From BNWE01 sp964369545 (GTDB taxonomy: Bacteria > Pseudomonadota > Alphaproteobacteria > UBA3830), in assembly GCA_964369545.1 (NCBI GenBank), contig CAYJFA010000001.1:1-64000 (forward strand): a stretch of 64,000 nt of DNA. Direction: 5' to 3'. A model generated the notes under the pieces. It ran no database searches. It saw only the letters and a program-made list of their open reading frames with translations, and had not been told where the DNA came from. The position numbers and the translations under genes are program-made. Shown in pieces: positions 16,658 through 26,615 of the stretch. Numbering within the stretch: the first letter of the stretch is position 1; the number at the start of each line of letters is the position of its first letter.

Positions 16658-19244
16658 ATGAAAAAATGTATAAAATTAATTTCCTTAACATTGATCTCTT
16701 TAGGCTGTGAATTCGTCTATTCAATGGATTTAGTTCCTAGTAATATTAATATGGGACAAGTATCAAACGCTTTGCCGCAATTACGAAACTTGATTGAAGC
16801 TATTCCTGTTGATCACAGAGGAGATTTGCTAGCTAGATATACAAACCTACCTCCAGGAGGTCCATCAAGACTCACGCAATTCAGACAACTTTTAACAGAG
16901 GCTCAAGCTGCATATAGAAATGTACCACAGCCAGTACATCCGCCTGTGNNNNNNNNNNNNNNNNNNNNNNNNNNNNNNNNNNNNNNNNNNNNNNNNNNNN
17001 NNNNNNNNNNNNNNNNNNNNNNNNNNNNNNNNNNNNNNNNNNNNNNNNGTTGTACCGCAGCCAGAACGTCCGCCTGTGGTTGTACCGCAGCCAGAACGTC
17101 CGCCTGTGGTTGTACCGCAGCCAGAACGTCCGCGCGCGATTGGATTTGATTATCTACAACCGCCAAGACAACTCATAGAAAACTATTTTACAAAACATAG
17201 TTTATTTGGCGTAGGAAAAGAGATTGTAGACCTTAAAAGTTTTCATCTTAGATATGTCAACAACGTATATACACATTTAAAAAATGTACATTTAAATCCA
17301 GAAATTGCAGAAAAATTTTTGCAACTCTGTTTTGGTAAATATATCGACCTTGCAGAATTACAAGCTTATATCACGGCACTACCGATTAGAAAATTTTGCA
17401 AAAAAGTCGAAAATCAAAATGCTTTGGCTTTTGCAGCAATGTCAGATTTAGTAAAACTCATCTCAAATGATTCTATACTACCTAAAATCAAAATATCTGA
17501 TAGCATAGGTGAATTTGGGATTCCACAATTTGATACCTATATAGAGCATAATGGAGGGCGTCTTAATCACGTAGAAAACGCAATTTTAGCATACAACAAT
17601 TTTGTTGATAGTTTAGATGCACACGTTATGGAAAGTATTACTAGCAATGAAATTGACGGTCAACCTGAATTTGATGCTGATAATGCGTCACTCCAATACT
17701 ATAAAGACATAATTCTAATTGATGCAGAAGATGAACTTGATAAAATATTGCTAAATGGTTTGAATGAAGGTACTTTGAGATTGAATGTTATTTGTTATAA
17801 TTTTAACGATCAGATATGCGATTGGTATATACACAGAGATACATACAATGCTCTAAAAAATAACGATGATAAAAAGAAAGCTATACAAATCGCTCGTGCT
17901 TGTTATTTATACAGGTATGCCTTATTAGCAAAGCCTTTAAACCAAGATAAACAAAAATCTTTTAGAGAAATTTATCTTAGAAAAGCAAGATTAGCTATTG
18001 AAGGAGATGCCTTGTATGCCAAACAAGTAGATTTAGCAATGCTAGCCAGATTACGCATAAATAGCAATACAGCTTTATATTCTGTAGAGCCATTAAGAAT
18101 GGTTACTCAAAATATTAATCGCACTATAAGTAGTATGCCCGAGTCTAGCTTTAAGAACTATTTTAAAAAATTGATTTTTAGACTAATACATTTAAGTATG
18201 TCTCCAAAAATAAACGGTATTTTAACAGCAAAAAAACAAGGAGTCTTTGGAACTTCTATAAATACTCAAGAGTTGGAAGAATATGAGATAGATAATTGGC
18301 TTCGAGAATACCACCGAAATAAAGATGCACATAATGGTTCTTTTGGTAGCGCAGCATTTGCAGATACAGATTATTTTGATGAAGGACAGCAAAATGAATG
18401 GACTTTAGTGGGACATCTACAAACAGCAATAACTAACATCAGGAACGATAATTTCAATAGCGCCGGTATATACTATTCCAGTGAAATAATAAGATTTGTT
18501 GCTGCAAAGTTAGAGCAATCTATACTGTATTTGGAAAACACACCAATACTTACAGAGCAAGGTTCTGGTATGTTAGAGGATCTTTCAATAACACTAGGTA
18601 TGTTTTTACAAGGATTACATCATTGTCCAAACGGAAGAATAGAAGTTATTTCAAAAGTATTTCCTAGATTAATGGACGCTGCTGATATCAGAGCATTAAA
18701 TACTTCACAAATGTTGAATATAATATTAAAGCTTGCTGCATCTGATATAATAGCCGACACACTGCAATTCCATAATAATATAGAAAATAATAATCAGAGA
18801 ACACAGTTAGCGGGCGAAAATGCAACTTTTTTTGCTGCGACATTACGCTTATTAGAGGGAAATTTTGGAGTAACTGTCGGAGCTGGCGAGATATTTAATT
18901 GGCTATTTGGTACTAACTTATTGAAAAACTATTTAGAAAAGAATCGTCCAGAAATTTGGAGAGCTCTCCCAAGACAAACACAATTAACACTTTCTAGGGA
19001 TCCATCTCCAGATCTAACTACAGAAATAGTTATGAATATAATGAATACTGCAATGTCGCCAACTAGATTGATTGAACATTTAATACATGAAAGAAATGTT
19101 GGCACTACTGACTTATTAATTCAGAAATATTTAGATGAACGAGGAATTAGAGGGTATAATTTTAGTACTTCCGCTAGAAGAAAACAAATAATAGCAGATA
19201 TATTGCAGAGTAAAAACGTGTTAAATACAATAGAGCTGTTATAA
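16658..19244 (+). CDS. large exported protein with proline-rich tandem repeat (spans assembly gap)
   Basis: One gene split by a 100-N gap. The part before the gap codes 97 aa: a Sec signal (MKKCIKLISLTLISLGCEFVYS), a helical segment, then NVPQPVHPPV. After the gap come three copies of VVPQPERPP(V/R) and about 700 further residues ending at 19244. Both sides of the gap sit exactly on a 30-bp repeat boundary and on a codon boundary, so any gap that is a multiple of 30 bp keeps one frame; the 100-N placeholder breaks it artificially. The long C-terminal region is polar, helix-rich, without membrane segments, and matches no family I recognise. Export plus a proline-rich spacer suggests a surface or secreted, possibly host-directed protein. 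The function is unknown. Confidence 0.8.
16919..17138 (+). repeat. 30-bp coding tandem repeat (VVPQPERPPV units)
   Basis: A diverged unit at 16919-16948 (encoding NVPQPVHPPV) precedes the gap. Three units follow it at 17049-17078, 17079-17108 and 17109-17138. The first two are identical; the third changes near its end as it runs into unique sequence. The array length inside the gap is unknown. Near-perfect identity implies recent expansion or contraction by slippage. Confidence 0.92.
16949..17048. other. assembly gap of exactly 100 N
   Basis: 100 undetermined bases inside the tandem repeat. A round 100 is a common placeholder for a scaffold join of unknown size. The true sequence is very probably further 30-bp repeat units. 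Confidence 0.97.
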
Positions 19245-19315
19245 CATAAGTTTTTATAATAGCATTAATTATCTATAACCAAAAAACATTTTATAGATAA
19301 TAATTTTTAAATTAT

Positions 19316-21862
19316 TTACACAACAAAATTAACTATTTTTCCTTTAACCAATATCTTTTTCTTCAGTGGATTATTATTAATTGCACCTTGTACCGCGTTG
19401 ATACTCAGCGCTTTTTCGAGAATAACATCTTCCGAATCATCGATATTTACGTCGATTGTTCCTCGCAATTTTCCATTAACCTGTATTGGTAAATTTATAG
19501 TCGATACTTGAAGATATTTTTCTTCATATGCCGGCCAACTGTGATTCGAAACAATTTTATCAAACCCAAACATACTCCATGCCTCTTCGCAAATATGAGG
19601 AGATATCGGTGCCATCATTTTTATCAAATCTCTTATTACAATAGAAAAGATAGGTTTATTATCTTTTACATAATCCAAATAAGTATAAATGGAATTTACG
19701 AGTTCCCGGATGTATGCAACGGCTTTATTCATACTTCGATCATTGAAAGAATTAGTGATATTTTTTACTGCGGAATGAAAATCTTTGTACATCTTTTGTA
19801 TTTTTTCGTTTAATTTTTCAATATCTATATTTTCAGTACATTCACTGGCGCAAATTCCATTAGATTTTAAAAATACAAACAAACGCCACACGCGATTTAT
19901 GAACCGCCAGCATCCTTCAAGCCCCTCATCAGACCATGGAAAATCCTTTTCCGGAGGCGTGTCAGATACCACAAACAAACGCAACGCATCTGCCCCATAA
20001 GTTTTTACAATAATATCAGGATCAATCACATTTTTTTTCGACTTACTCATTTTTTCAGACCGGCCAACGATGACTTTCTCGCCGGTTTCGATCATTTCAT
20101 ATCTGCCGTCTGCATTTTTCTGCACTTGTTCCGGGAACACCCAATCGCCATTCTCTAATTTATATGTGGCGTTGCAAACCATGCCCTGTGTAAATAAATT
20201 TTTAAACGGCTCTCGGATTTTTGTATATCCGCATTCAGAAAGTGCCTTTGTAAAAAATCTTGCGTAAAGAAGATGTAAAATCGCATGCTCTACACCTCCG
20301 ATATACTGATCCACAGGCATCCATTGAGCTAAATCCTTTTGTGGCAACAAATCTGTATTTTCTGGATTATCAATGCAAAAACGCAAAAAATACCAAGCTG
20401 AATCTACAAACGTATCAAGAGTATCCGTCTCTCTGACAGCAGCTGCACCGCATTCAGGACAAATCGTATTTTTCCATGTCTTATGATGATCTAAAGGATT
20501 ACCTGCTTTTTCAAAGGATACATCATGCGGCAGCAAAACAGGCAGATCTTGCTCACGCATAGGAACAACCCCACATTTTTCACAGTGAATCATCGGAATC
20601 GGACAACCCCAATATCTCTGACGCGAAACTCCCCAATCTCGCAATTTGTAAAATCTCTCGCGTTTTCCATATCCTAATTCGCATATTTTATCGATCACGG
20701 CTTTGCGAGCATCTACCACCCTCATCCCATCAAGGAAATCAGAATTTATCATTATTTCTTCTGCTGATATAACATTAATTATCGGCAGTTTATATTTCTC
20801 CGCGAATTCATAATCTCTCTCATCATGAGCCGGAGTTGCGAAAATCGCGCCTGTTCCATAATCCATCATAACAAAATTAGCGATAAACACCGGTAATTTT
20901 TTCTTCAAAAAAGGATGTTCAGCAGTTAATCCTATATCCATTCCGAGTTTCTCTTGCTTTTCTAGAAATTCCTTAGAAGTTGAACCTGCTTTTATTTCCT
21001 CCAAAAACGATTTTATTTTTTCATTTGTCTTCGAAAGTTTTTTCGATAATTCATGATCAGGAGAAATAGCAAGATAAGTTGCACCAAAAATTGTTTCGGG
21101 GCGTGTTGTGAATATTTCAATATCTTCACCAATGCCGCTTTTAAATTTGATTATGCAGCCATCCGATTTTCCTATCCAATTTGATTGCATCAGCCTGACT
21201 TTATCAGGCCATCCATCAAGTTTATCTATTTCTGATAGAAGCTCTTCAACATAATCTGTAATTTTTATAAACCATTGAGATAACATCTTTTTTTCGACGA
21301 TAGCATTCGATCTCCATCCTCGCCCGTCTATTACCTGCTCATTAGCCAAGACACACTGATCTACCGGATCCCAATTGACCTCTGATTTCTTTCTATAGAT
21401 AAAACCCATTTTATAGAAATCTAAAAATATTTTCTGTTGAAATGCATAGTATTTTTCATCGCAGGTAGCAAATTCGCGATCCCAATCATATGAAAAACCA
21501 AGAGATAAAATCTGCTTTTTCATCGCAAAAATATTTCGATATGTCCAATCTTTCGGATGACTTTTATTTTTTAAAGCAGCATTTTCCGCCGGCAATCCAA
21601 ACGCATCCCAACCGACTGGGTGAAGCACTGAGAATCCGCATGCCCGCTTGAATCTAGCTATGATATCCCCTATAGTATAATTTCTCACATGTCCAATATG
21701 TACTTTTCCGGATGGATACATGAACATCTCAAGCACGTAGCATTTTGGCTTTTCTGTATCAAAAACCGATTTAAACGACTTATTTTTTAACCAAAAATCC
21801 TGCCATTTAGGTTCGACGATAGAAAAGTTGTACGGAGTTATCTCCGAAATATCCAGCGACAT
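19316..21862 (-). CDS. leuS: leucyl-tRNA synthetase
   Basis: 848 aa from the ATG at 21862 with an AGGGAG Shine-Dalgarno; a longer frame to 21895 lacks one. It charges tRNA-Leu in the cytoplasm. The class I marks are PSGKVHIGHVRNYTIGD (HIGH) and SEKMSKSKKNV (KMSKS). The editing (CP1) domain shows TTRPETIFGATYLA and GTGAIFATPAHDERDYEFA. The zinc-type region CEKCGVVPM...CPECGAAAV is present. Length is normal for bacterial LeuRS. The gene is monocistronic in appearance and divergent from yebC. Confidence 0.98.
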   Translation of the reverse strand: MSLDISEITPYNFSIVEPKWQDFWLKNKSFKSVFDTEKPKCYVLEMFMYPSGKVHIGHVRNYTIGDIIARFKRACGFSVLHPVGWDAFGLPAENAALKNKSHPKDWTYRNIFAMKKQILSLGFSYDWDREFATCDEKYYAFQQKIFLDFYKMGFIYRKKSEVNWDPVDQCVLANEQVIDGRGWRSNAIVEKKMLSQWFIKITDYVEELLSEIDKLDGWPDKVRLMQSNWIGKSDGCIIKFKSGIGEDIEIFTTRPETIFGATYLAISPDHELSKKLSKTNEKIKSFLEEIKAGSTSKEFLEKQEKLGMDIGLTAEHPFLKKKLPVFIANFVMMDYGTGAIFATPAHDERDYEFAEKYKLPIINVISAEEIMINSDFLDGMRVVDARKAVIDKICELGYGKRERFYKLRDWGVSRQRYWGCPIPMIHCEKCGVVPMREQDLPVLLPHDVSFEKAGNPLDHHKTWKNTICPECGAAAVRETDTLDTFVDSAWYFLRFCIDNPENTDLLPQKDLAQWMPVDQYIGGVEHAILHLLYARFFTKALSECGYTKIREPFKNLFTQGMVCNATYKLENGDWVFPEQVQKNADGRYEMIETGEKVIVGRSEKMSKSKKNVIDPDIIVKTYGADALRLFVVSDTPPEKDFPWSDEGLEGCWRFINRVWRLFVFLKSNGICASECTENIDIEKLNEKIQKMYKDFHSAVKNITNSFNDRSMNKAVAYIRELVNSIYTYLDYVKDNKPIFSIVIRDLIKMMAPISPHICEEAWSMFGFDKIVSNHSWPAYEEKYLQVSTINLPIQVNGKLRGTIDVNIDDSEDVILEKALSINAVQGAINNNPLKKKILVKGKIVNFVV

Positions 21863-21960
21863 ACTAAACTCCCTAGAAATATATTGAACACGCAAACTGT
21901 AGACAAATATACTACAGGCCTAGTTTTTATGATAGTATATTACGTTATTTGAGGATTGAT

Positions 21961-22698
21961 ATGGCAGGACATTCGCAATTTAAAAATATTATGTACAGAA
22001 AGGGTGCTCAGGATAATAAAAGAGGAAAAATATTTTCAAAAATATCCAGAGAAATCACGGTAGCCGTAAAAGAAGGTGGAGCAAATCCCGAAAGCAATTC
22101 TCGTCTTAGATCCGCTTTATTAAGTGCAAAATCTGAAAATATGCCAAAAGATAATGTCGATCGTGCAATTAAAAAAGCTTTAGGTGGAGATGGAGATGCT
22201 GATTATCAATTTGTTCGCTATGAAGGATACGGACCAGGTGGAATTGCGATAATAGTCGAAGGACTTACGGATAATAAAAACAGAACAGCTCCAGAAATAA
22301 GATCCGCTTTTGCCAAATTCGGAGGTAATTTAGGAGAAACCAATAGCGTGAGTTTTCAATTCGAACATGTAGGATACATATCCTATCAAAAATCAGAAAT
22401 ATCAGAGGAAGAAATCTTCGAAATAGCAACAGAAAACGGCGCCGATGACATTTCCTTGGAAGAAGAAGTATTTGAAATCACATGTCCAATTGAAGCATTC
22501 TCAGAATTAAGAGATATATTAGTAAAAAAATTCGGAGATCCTATAGAAGCGAGAATTATATGGAATCCAAAAAATACAATTATCCTAGATGATGAAACAG
22601 AAAAAAGTCTATTTAAACTTTTGGTACAACTTGAAGATAACGACGATGTACAATATGTGGTTACAAATTTAGATCATAAAGAAAAAACCTCTTCATAA
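21961..22698 (+). CDS. YebC/TACO1-family protein
   Basis: 245 aa from the ATG at 21961 with GAGG upstream, giving the canonical MAGHSQFKNI start (MAGHSKWANI in many relatives). The conserved AENMPKDN-type segment reads SENMPKDNVDRAIKKALGG, followed by YEGYGPGGIAIIVE and NRTAPEIRSAFAKFGGNLGE. The family has been linked both to DNA-binding transcriptional regulation and, more recently, to easing translation at proline-rich or other hard stretches. Which holds here is unknown. It is followed by tRNA-Thr 38 bp downstream. Confidence 0.95.
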   Translation: MAGHSQFKNIMYRKGAQDNKRGKIFSKISREITVAVKEGGANPESNSRLRSALLSAKSENMPKDNVDRAIKKALGGDGDADYQFVRYEGYGPGGIAIIVEGLTDNKNRTAPEIRSAFAKFGGNLGETNSVSFQFEHVGYISYQKSEISEEEIFEIATENGADDISLEEEVFEITCPIEAFSELRDILVKKFGDPIEARIIWNPKNTIILDDETEKSLFKLLVQLEDNDDVQYVVTNLDHKEKTSS

Positions 22699-22736
22699 GC
22701 AGTATTTTTTTTGATACATTAGTCGAGCATCGAAAT

Positions 22737-22812
22737 GCCGGACTAGCTCAGTTGGTAGAGCGGCTGATTTGTAATCAGTAGGTCAATGGTTCGAGTCCGT
22801 TGTCCGGCACCA
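22737..22812 (+). tRNA. tRNA-Thr (anticodon TGT)
   Basis: Complete cloverleaf: acceptor GCCGGAC/GTCCGGC, D-arm GCTC...GAGC, anticodon stem GCTGA/TCAGT with loop TTTGTAA (anticodon TGT), T-loop GGTTCGAGTCC, discriminator A and encoded CCA ending at 22812. Confidence 0.97.
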
Positions 22813-22959
22813 TTTTAAAATTGAGAAATTTTTCCAAATTAAGATAATGTCATATCAAATAGTTAACAATTTTCTTTTTTAACTCATTGATATTCAAAAC
22901 ATTGTGCAAGCCAAATCTTTTATGTTAATATTTCAGGTAATATTTAATTTTCAAAAACA

Positions 22960-24741
22960 ATGATTAAACATCTAATACAAAAAATAGAAAATTTTTATAT
23001 AGTAAAAAATTATAAAAATATATATCCATATGTAAAACCATATTGGGTTAGATCCCTGCTGGCAGTACTCGTCACGTTTCCTGTAGGTATGATGGACGCG
23101 GTAATCGCGTGGACATTAAAACCATATATGGACGTAGTAATGATAGAAAAAAATCTTACGGCAAGCTCATATATTCCAGTGCTTATAATATTTTTCAGCT
23201 TACTGCAAAGTGCCTTTAACTATTCCGCTACATATTTAAATGCTTGGGTCGGAGCTAAAATTAGCAATGGATTAAAATACGATTTATTTGAAAAACTCAT
23301 GCGCTACGATGCCACTTTTTTCGATACAAATACATCGGGAACCATACAATACAGATTTAACGCGGATGTCGATAGTGCTTGTAATGGGCTACTGAATCAC
23401 ATGAAGTTATTCACTACTCGAGTATTTTCATCGATATCACTTATATTTGTATTAATTTCAAATTCCTGGAAGCTCGCAATTGTTGCTCTTATAGTAATGC
23501 TTGGAGCATTGTATCCATTAACACAAATTCGGAAACGCATAAGCGGAATAATGTCAAAAACCGTCTTTTCCGGATCCGCGATTATGACTTATTACATAGA
23601 AACATTCAGCGGAAACCGTATTATTTCATCATACAATTTATACAATCATCAGATGGAGAAATTCAAAAAAACTCTTGCCGATGTTTTTGTGCTTGGTATG
23701 AAAATGGTGCAAAAAACTGGAATTTTATCTCCAATGATGCACTTTATTATTTCAGTCGGAATAGCAATAATAATCTGGCTTGGAAGTTATTTAATATTTG
23801 ATGGACAACTCACTGCCGGAGGATTTGTTTCTTTTATCACAGCATTGTTGTTATTATATCAACCATTGAAATCCATGGGTAATGATTTTAATGCACTGCA
23901 AATGTCACTACTCGCGATGGAGCGTGTTTTTGACTTACTGAAAGTATCACCAGACATTGTCAATAACCCAAATGCAAAAAAACTAAAATCCATAAAACAC
24001 AGCATCAAATATAAAGACGTTAATTTTGAATATAAAAAAGAAAAACCTGTTTTAATTGATATTAATTTAGAAATAAAAATCGGAGAAACCGTTGCGTTAG
24101 TAGGAAATTCCGGAGGCGGCAAAACAACTATCGTAAACCTTCTTCCAAGATTTTATGATCTAACTTCAGGGAAAATTTTGATAGATGGAATCGACATTAA
24201 GAATCTGGAAATTGATTCATTAAGAGATAAAATTTCCATAGTTTTTCAAGATAACTTTCTCTTTTCTGGAACCATTAAAGAAAATGTTATACTTGGAAAC
24301 AACAAAGCAACTCAAAAAGATATCTATCGCGCCATAAAATCTGCGTGTCTCGATGAATTTGTCGCATCACTTGAGTTGGGATTAGATACGCAAATCGGGG
24401 AACGTGGAGTCTTACTTTCTGGAGGTCAAAAACAGCGAGTAGCAATCGCACGGGCATTTTTGAAAAATGCGCCTATAGTGATTTTAGACGAAGCAACTTC
24501 TGCGTTAGATAATAAATCAGAAGCAGTCGTGCAAAAAGCGATCGATAATCTGATGAAAAACCGGACTGTGATTGTTATTGCCCATCGATTATCCACGATT
24601 AAAAACGCGGATAAGATAGTTGTCATAAATCATGGAAGAATTGTGGAAATCGGGACACATAATGAACTAATATCTGATAAAAATAGTGCATATTATGACC
24701 TGCATAGCAGTAGTTTATCTAATAATTTAAAAACCCAATAA
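22960..24741 (+). CDS. MsbA-like ABC half-exporter
   Basis: 593 aa: a six-helix ABC-transporter membrane domain (about 25-310) fused to an ATPase domain. Walker A is GNSGGGKTT (about 382-390), the signature is LSGGQKQRVAIARAF (about 486), Walker B is PIVILDEATSALD, and the H-loop is VIVIAHRLSTI. The layout and length match MsbA/LptA-flippase-type homodimeric lipid exporters. Lipid A-core flipping is the likely job, given the LPS export genes at 35.7-38.5 kb, but other lipid or peptide cargo is possible. It is a single gene with tRNA-Thr upstream. Confidence 0.88.
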   Translation: MIKHLIQKIENFYIVKNYKNIYPYVKPYWVRSLLAVLVTFPVGMMDAVIAWTLKPYMDVVMIEKNLTASSYIPVLIIFFSLLQSAFNYSATYLNAWVGAKISNGLKYDLFEKLMRYDATFFDTNTSGTIQYRFNADVDSACNGLLNHMKLFTTRVFSSISLIFVLISNSWKLAIVALIVMLGALYPLTQIRKRISGIMSKTVFSGSAIMTYYIETFSGNRIISSYNLYNHQMEKFKKTLADVFVLGMKMVQKTGILSPMMHFIISVGIAIIIWLGSYLIFDGQLTAGGFVSFITALLLLYQPLKSMGNDFNALQMSLLAMERVFDLLKVSPDIVNNPNAKKLKSIKHSIKYKDVNFEYKKEKPVLIDINLEIKIGETVALVGNSGGGKTTIVNLLPRFYDLTSGKILIDGIDIKNLEIDSLRDKISIVFQDNFLFSGTIKENVILGNNKATQKDIYRAIKSACLDEFVASLELGLDTQIGERGVLLSGGQKQRVAIARAFLKNAPIVILDEATSALDNKSEAVVQKAIDNLMKNRTVIVIAHRLSTIKNADKIVVINHGRIVEIGTHNELISDKNSAYYDLHSSSLSNNLKTQ

Positions 24742-24788
24742 AAAAACGTCCAAAAACAAAATTGAACGCTGAAAAAATTCGTAACTAT

Positions 24789-25256
24789 TTATTTTATAAA
24801 CCTTTCTAAAATCGCAGTAGAAATTTTGTCATCTTTATCCTTACTACCTCTGGAAGAACCAAACTCAAAACTATATGCGTCTTTCAGACATGCACCAAAA
24901 ATCCCAGATACAGTTGATATTATTCCCACAACCTCTCCTGGAAGATCACCTTTGTAAGATGTAAGCATTAGCAAACAAAAAACCAATCCTAGAGCTGCGC
25001 TCGCCACCATAATATTTAATCGTTTATTTCTACTATAAGCATTTATTACTCCTATATTATTAGCATTGTTGAATTCCTGTTTGTTTTTACCATTATGCGA
25101 AGATTCATTTTTTTCAAGATTTTGTTTATAACTATTTGATATACCTGAAAAATTATCGTTTTTATTTTTTTTATAAGAAGATTTTATTTCGTTCGTTATT
25201 TCATCTTTTAAAGTACCTACAGAATCTAATACTATTTTTTCAAAAATTTCCTTCAT
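24789..25256 (-). CDS. GTA-type holin-like membrane protein
   Basis: 155 aa. A charged, low-complexity N-terminal half (to about 85) is followed by two hydrophobic helices (LNIMVASAALGLVFCLLML, about 88-106; GEVVGIISTVSGIFGACL, about 113-130) and the striking end KDAYSFEFGSSRGSKDKD. That end resembles the 'holin of 3TMs, for gene-transfer release' family linked to gene transfer agents. It would form membrane lesions that let the endolysin encoded just upstream (22-bp gap) reach the wall. A good AGGA precedes the ATG. It is the last gene of the minus-strand phage-derived cluster. Confidence 0.7.
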   Translation of the reverse strand: MKEIFEKIVLDSVGTLKDEITNEIKSSYKKNKNDNFSGISNSYKQNLEKNESSHNGKNKQEFNNANNIGVINAYSRNKRLNIMVASAALGLVFCLLMLTSYKGDLPGEVVGIISTVSGIFGACLKDAYSFEFGSSRGSKDKDDKISTAILERFIK

Positions 25257-25278
25257 TAATATTTCCTTAATATTTGTT

Positions 25279-25692
25279 TTATGTTCTTAAAGAATAAAAA
25301 TAATGTGATCCAAAAATTCTTTTTGGAGAAATATATACAGTCCAATAAGGTTTTATGCTGCGCTCATGATAGTGATCACAACCATCTGTTAAATCAGGCC
25401 ATTTTTCTGTTAAAACATTTTCCGCAACCTCCAAGCATTTACCATATATGACGCAATCTTTGGTTTTGTTTACGATTTTTAAATAATTCGGATCATTTTT
25501 ATTCCAGCATGAAAATTGATACGGAGCTATACAAATATCATGAATTGAATTTGCAAAATTTTTTCTTTTTCTATTTATTACAACATTCGCAACCGCAATC
25601 AATGAAGCAATTCCGAACTTATATAATTCTCCACGAGCTTCTCCATAAATTGTTCTTGCTAAAGTCTCCAGGTCTTTCCGACTGAAATCCAT
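25279..25692 (-). CDS. SleB/CwlJ-type cell-wall hydrolase (endolysin)
   Basis: 137 aa consisting of one Hydrolase_2 (SleB) domain. Visible marks are LARTIYGEARGE near the start (catalytic Glu region), IASLIAVANVVINR, and CIAPYQFSCWN, all typical of this family. It probably cleaves peptidoglycan as the lysis enzyme of the phage-derived cluster. No signal peptide is present, so it would need the adjacent holin to cross the membrane. Strong AGGGA Shine-Dalgarno. It lies between a small tail-associated frame and the holin. Confidence 0.88.
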   Translation of the reverse strand: MDFSRKDLETLARTIYGEARGELYKFGIASLIAVANVVINRKRKNFANSIHDICIAPYQFSCWNKNDPNYLKIVNKTKDCVIYGKCLEVAENVLTEKWPDLTDGCDHYHERSIKPYWTVYISPKRIFGSHYFYSLRT

Positions 25693-25694
25693 TT

Positions 25695-25940
25695 TTATTC
25701 CCTTATAAAGTTAATTGTAATTAAATCTGTGTTTGCTATATGAGTTAAACCAGTGCTTTTATATTCACAAAATTCCTTTGTATTTTTATTAATTACCGAG
25801 ATTTTACAAGCACCGCTTAAAAGTTCATCATATAAATTCATTTTTTGAGACGGAGAAAAATTAGTAACTCCTAAGAACATTATCCCGCCTTCTAAAACGC
25901 CATTTTTGGTAGGATCTATCCCAATCTTTGTAAAAAGCAT
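25695..25940 (-). CDS. C-terminal fragment or overlapping small phage protein
   Basis: 81 aa in a different frame from the 25861-26601 gene, overlapping it by 80 bp. It reads as a folded domain (GIDPTKNGVLEGGIMFLGVTNFSPSQ..., ending LITINFIRE). Its putative ATG has no Shine-Dalgarno, unlike every neighbour, and a TGA sits immediately upstream in the same frame. The likelier reading is that it is the true C-terminus of the upstream protein, displaced by a one-base frameshift near 25941 or read by programmed frameshifting. Function is unknown. Confidence 0.5.
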   Translation of the reverse strand: MLFTKIGIDPTKNGVLEGGIMFLGVTNFSPSQKMNLYDELLSGACKISVINKNTKEFCEYKSTGLTHIANTDLITINFIRE

Positions 25941-26601
25941 TCAACTTGGAAATTTTTATTGCTGACGTATTATCACCAGAATTAATTTGAAAAACAGAAG
26001 ATTCTATTTCCTGTGGATGTACACCATACTCATAAAATCCAGCATATGGATAAACCTTAAATGGAGCTTTTTCGTAAGTACCTTCTAGAGTTGTATCTTG
26101 TCCGATTTTTTTTGTAAATCGTTCAATCACTGTTTCATTGGATATAAGAAAATTTTTTTCAAATATTGTTCCATCTTCTGTTTCAAATTTTAGATCATAA
26201 TCATCAAATGTTTTATTTAAAAAGCTATTTTTTTTATGATTAATAAAATATTCACCAGCATTTTCAAATTTAATAATAAGCTTAGAGCAAAATGAATTCG
26301 GATTTTTTAACGAAGAATTATGATAAATAATCGGAGACACATATATTTGATTTCTCCCTAAACTTCTGCTGTTTTCGAATCTTTCTGCAGTCGCATCACT
26401 TAAAATTTTTAATGGAATCATACGGGCATTTAATGCAATAATTTCCGGCCAAACGTTGGCTACTTTTATTTCGCATTCCACCTCTTCGCTGTCCGATTCC
26501 AAAGTTACACATGACAATATATTTTCTTCTGTTTCTGGAACCGGAATAAAATCGTTAGCGTATCTATAAGATAAGGATCGCATTCCCCTTATTAAAGACA
26601 T
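25861..26601 (-). CDS. phage tail-associated protein, unknown, probable frameshift near its end
   Basis: 246 aa; GAGG Shine-Dalgarno before the ATG. It begins MSLIRGMRSLSYRYANDFIP and contains SDATAERFENSRSLGRNQIYVSP, then beta-rich sequence up to about residue 220 (SAIKISKL). After that the frame turns into a Trp/Arg-rich run (DWDRSYQKWRFRRRDNV) that looks like out-of-frame reading, while the overlapping frame at 25695-25940 looks like real protein. The intact product would be about 300 aa. I do not recognise the family. Its place between a hub-like protein and the endolysin suggests a distal-tail or baseplate role. Confidence 0.6.
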   Translation of the reverse strand: MSLIRGMRSLSYRYANDFIPVPETEENILSCVTLESDSEEVECEIKVANVWPEIIALNARMIPLKILSDATAERFENSRSLGRNQIYVSPIIYHNSSLKNPNSFCSKLIIKFENAGEYFINHKKNSFLNKTFDDYDLKFETEDGTIFEKNFLISNETVIERFTKKIGQDTTLEGTYEKAPFKVYPYAGFYEYGVHPQEIESSVFQINSGDNTSAIKISKLNAFYKDWDRSYQKWRFRRRDNVLRSY

Positions 26602-26615
26602 TTTTTCCTCATTTT

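Noticed and set aside
16920..17048. Apparent separate gene starting just before the N gap and running to 19244
   Set aside because: Its start lies out of frame inside the upstream repeat. The frame exists only because the gap is padded to 100 N; the repeat frame shows one continuous gene from 16658.
16919..17138. CRISPR array
   Set aside because: The 30-bp units are directly abutting without spacers and encode a protein repeat.
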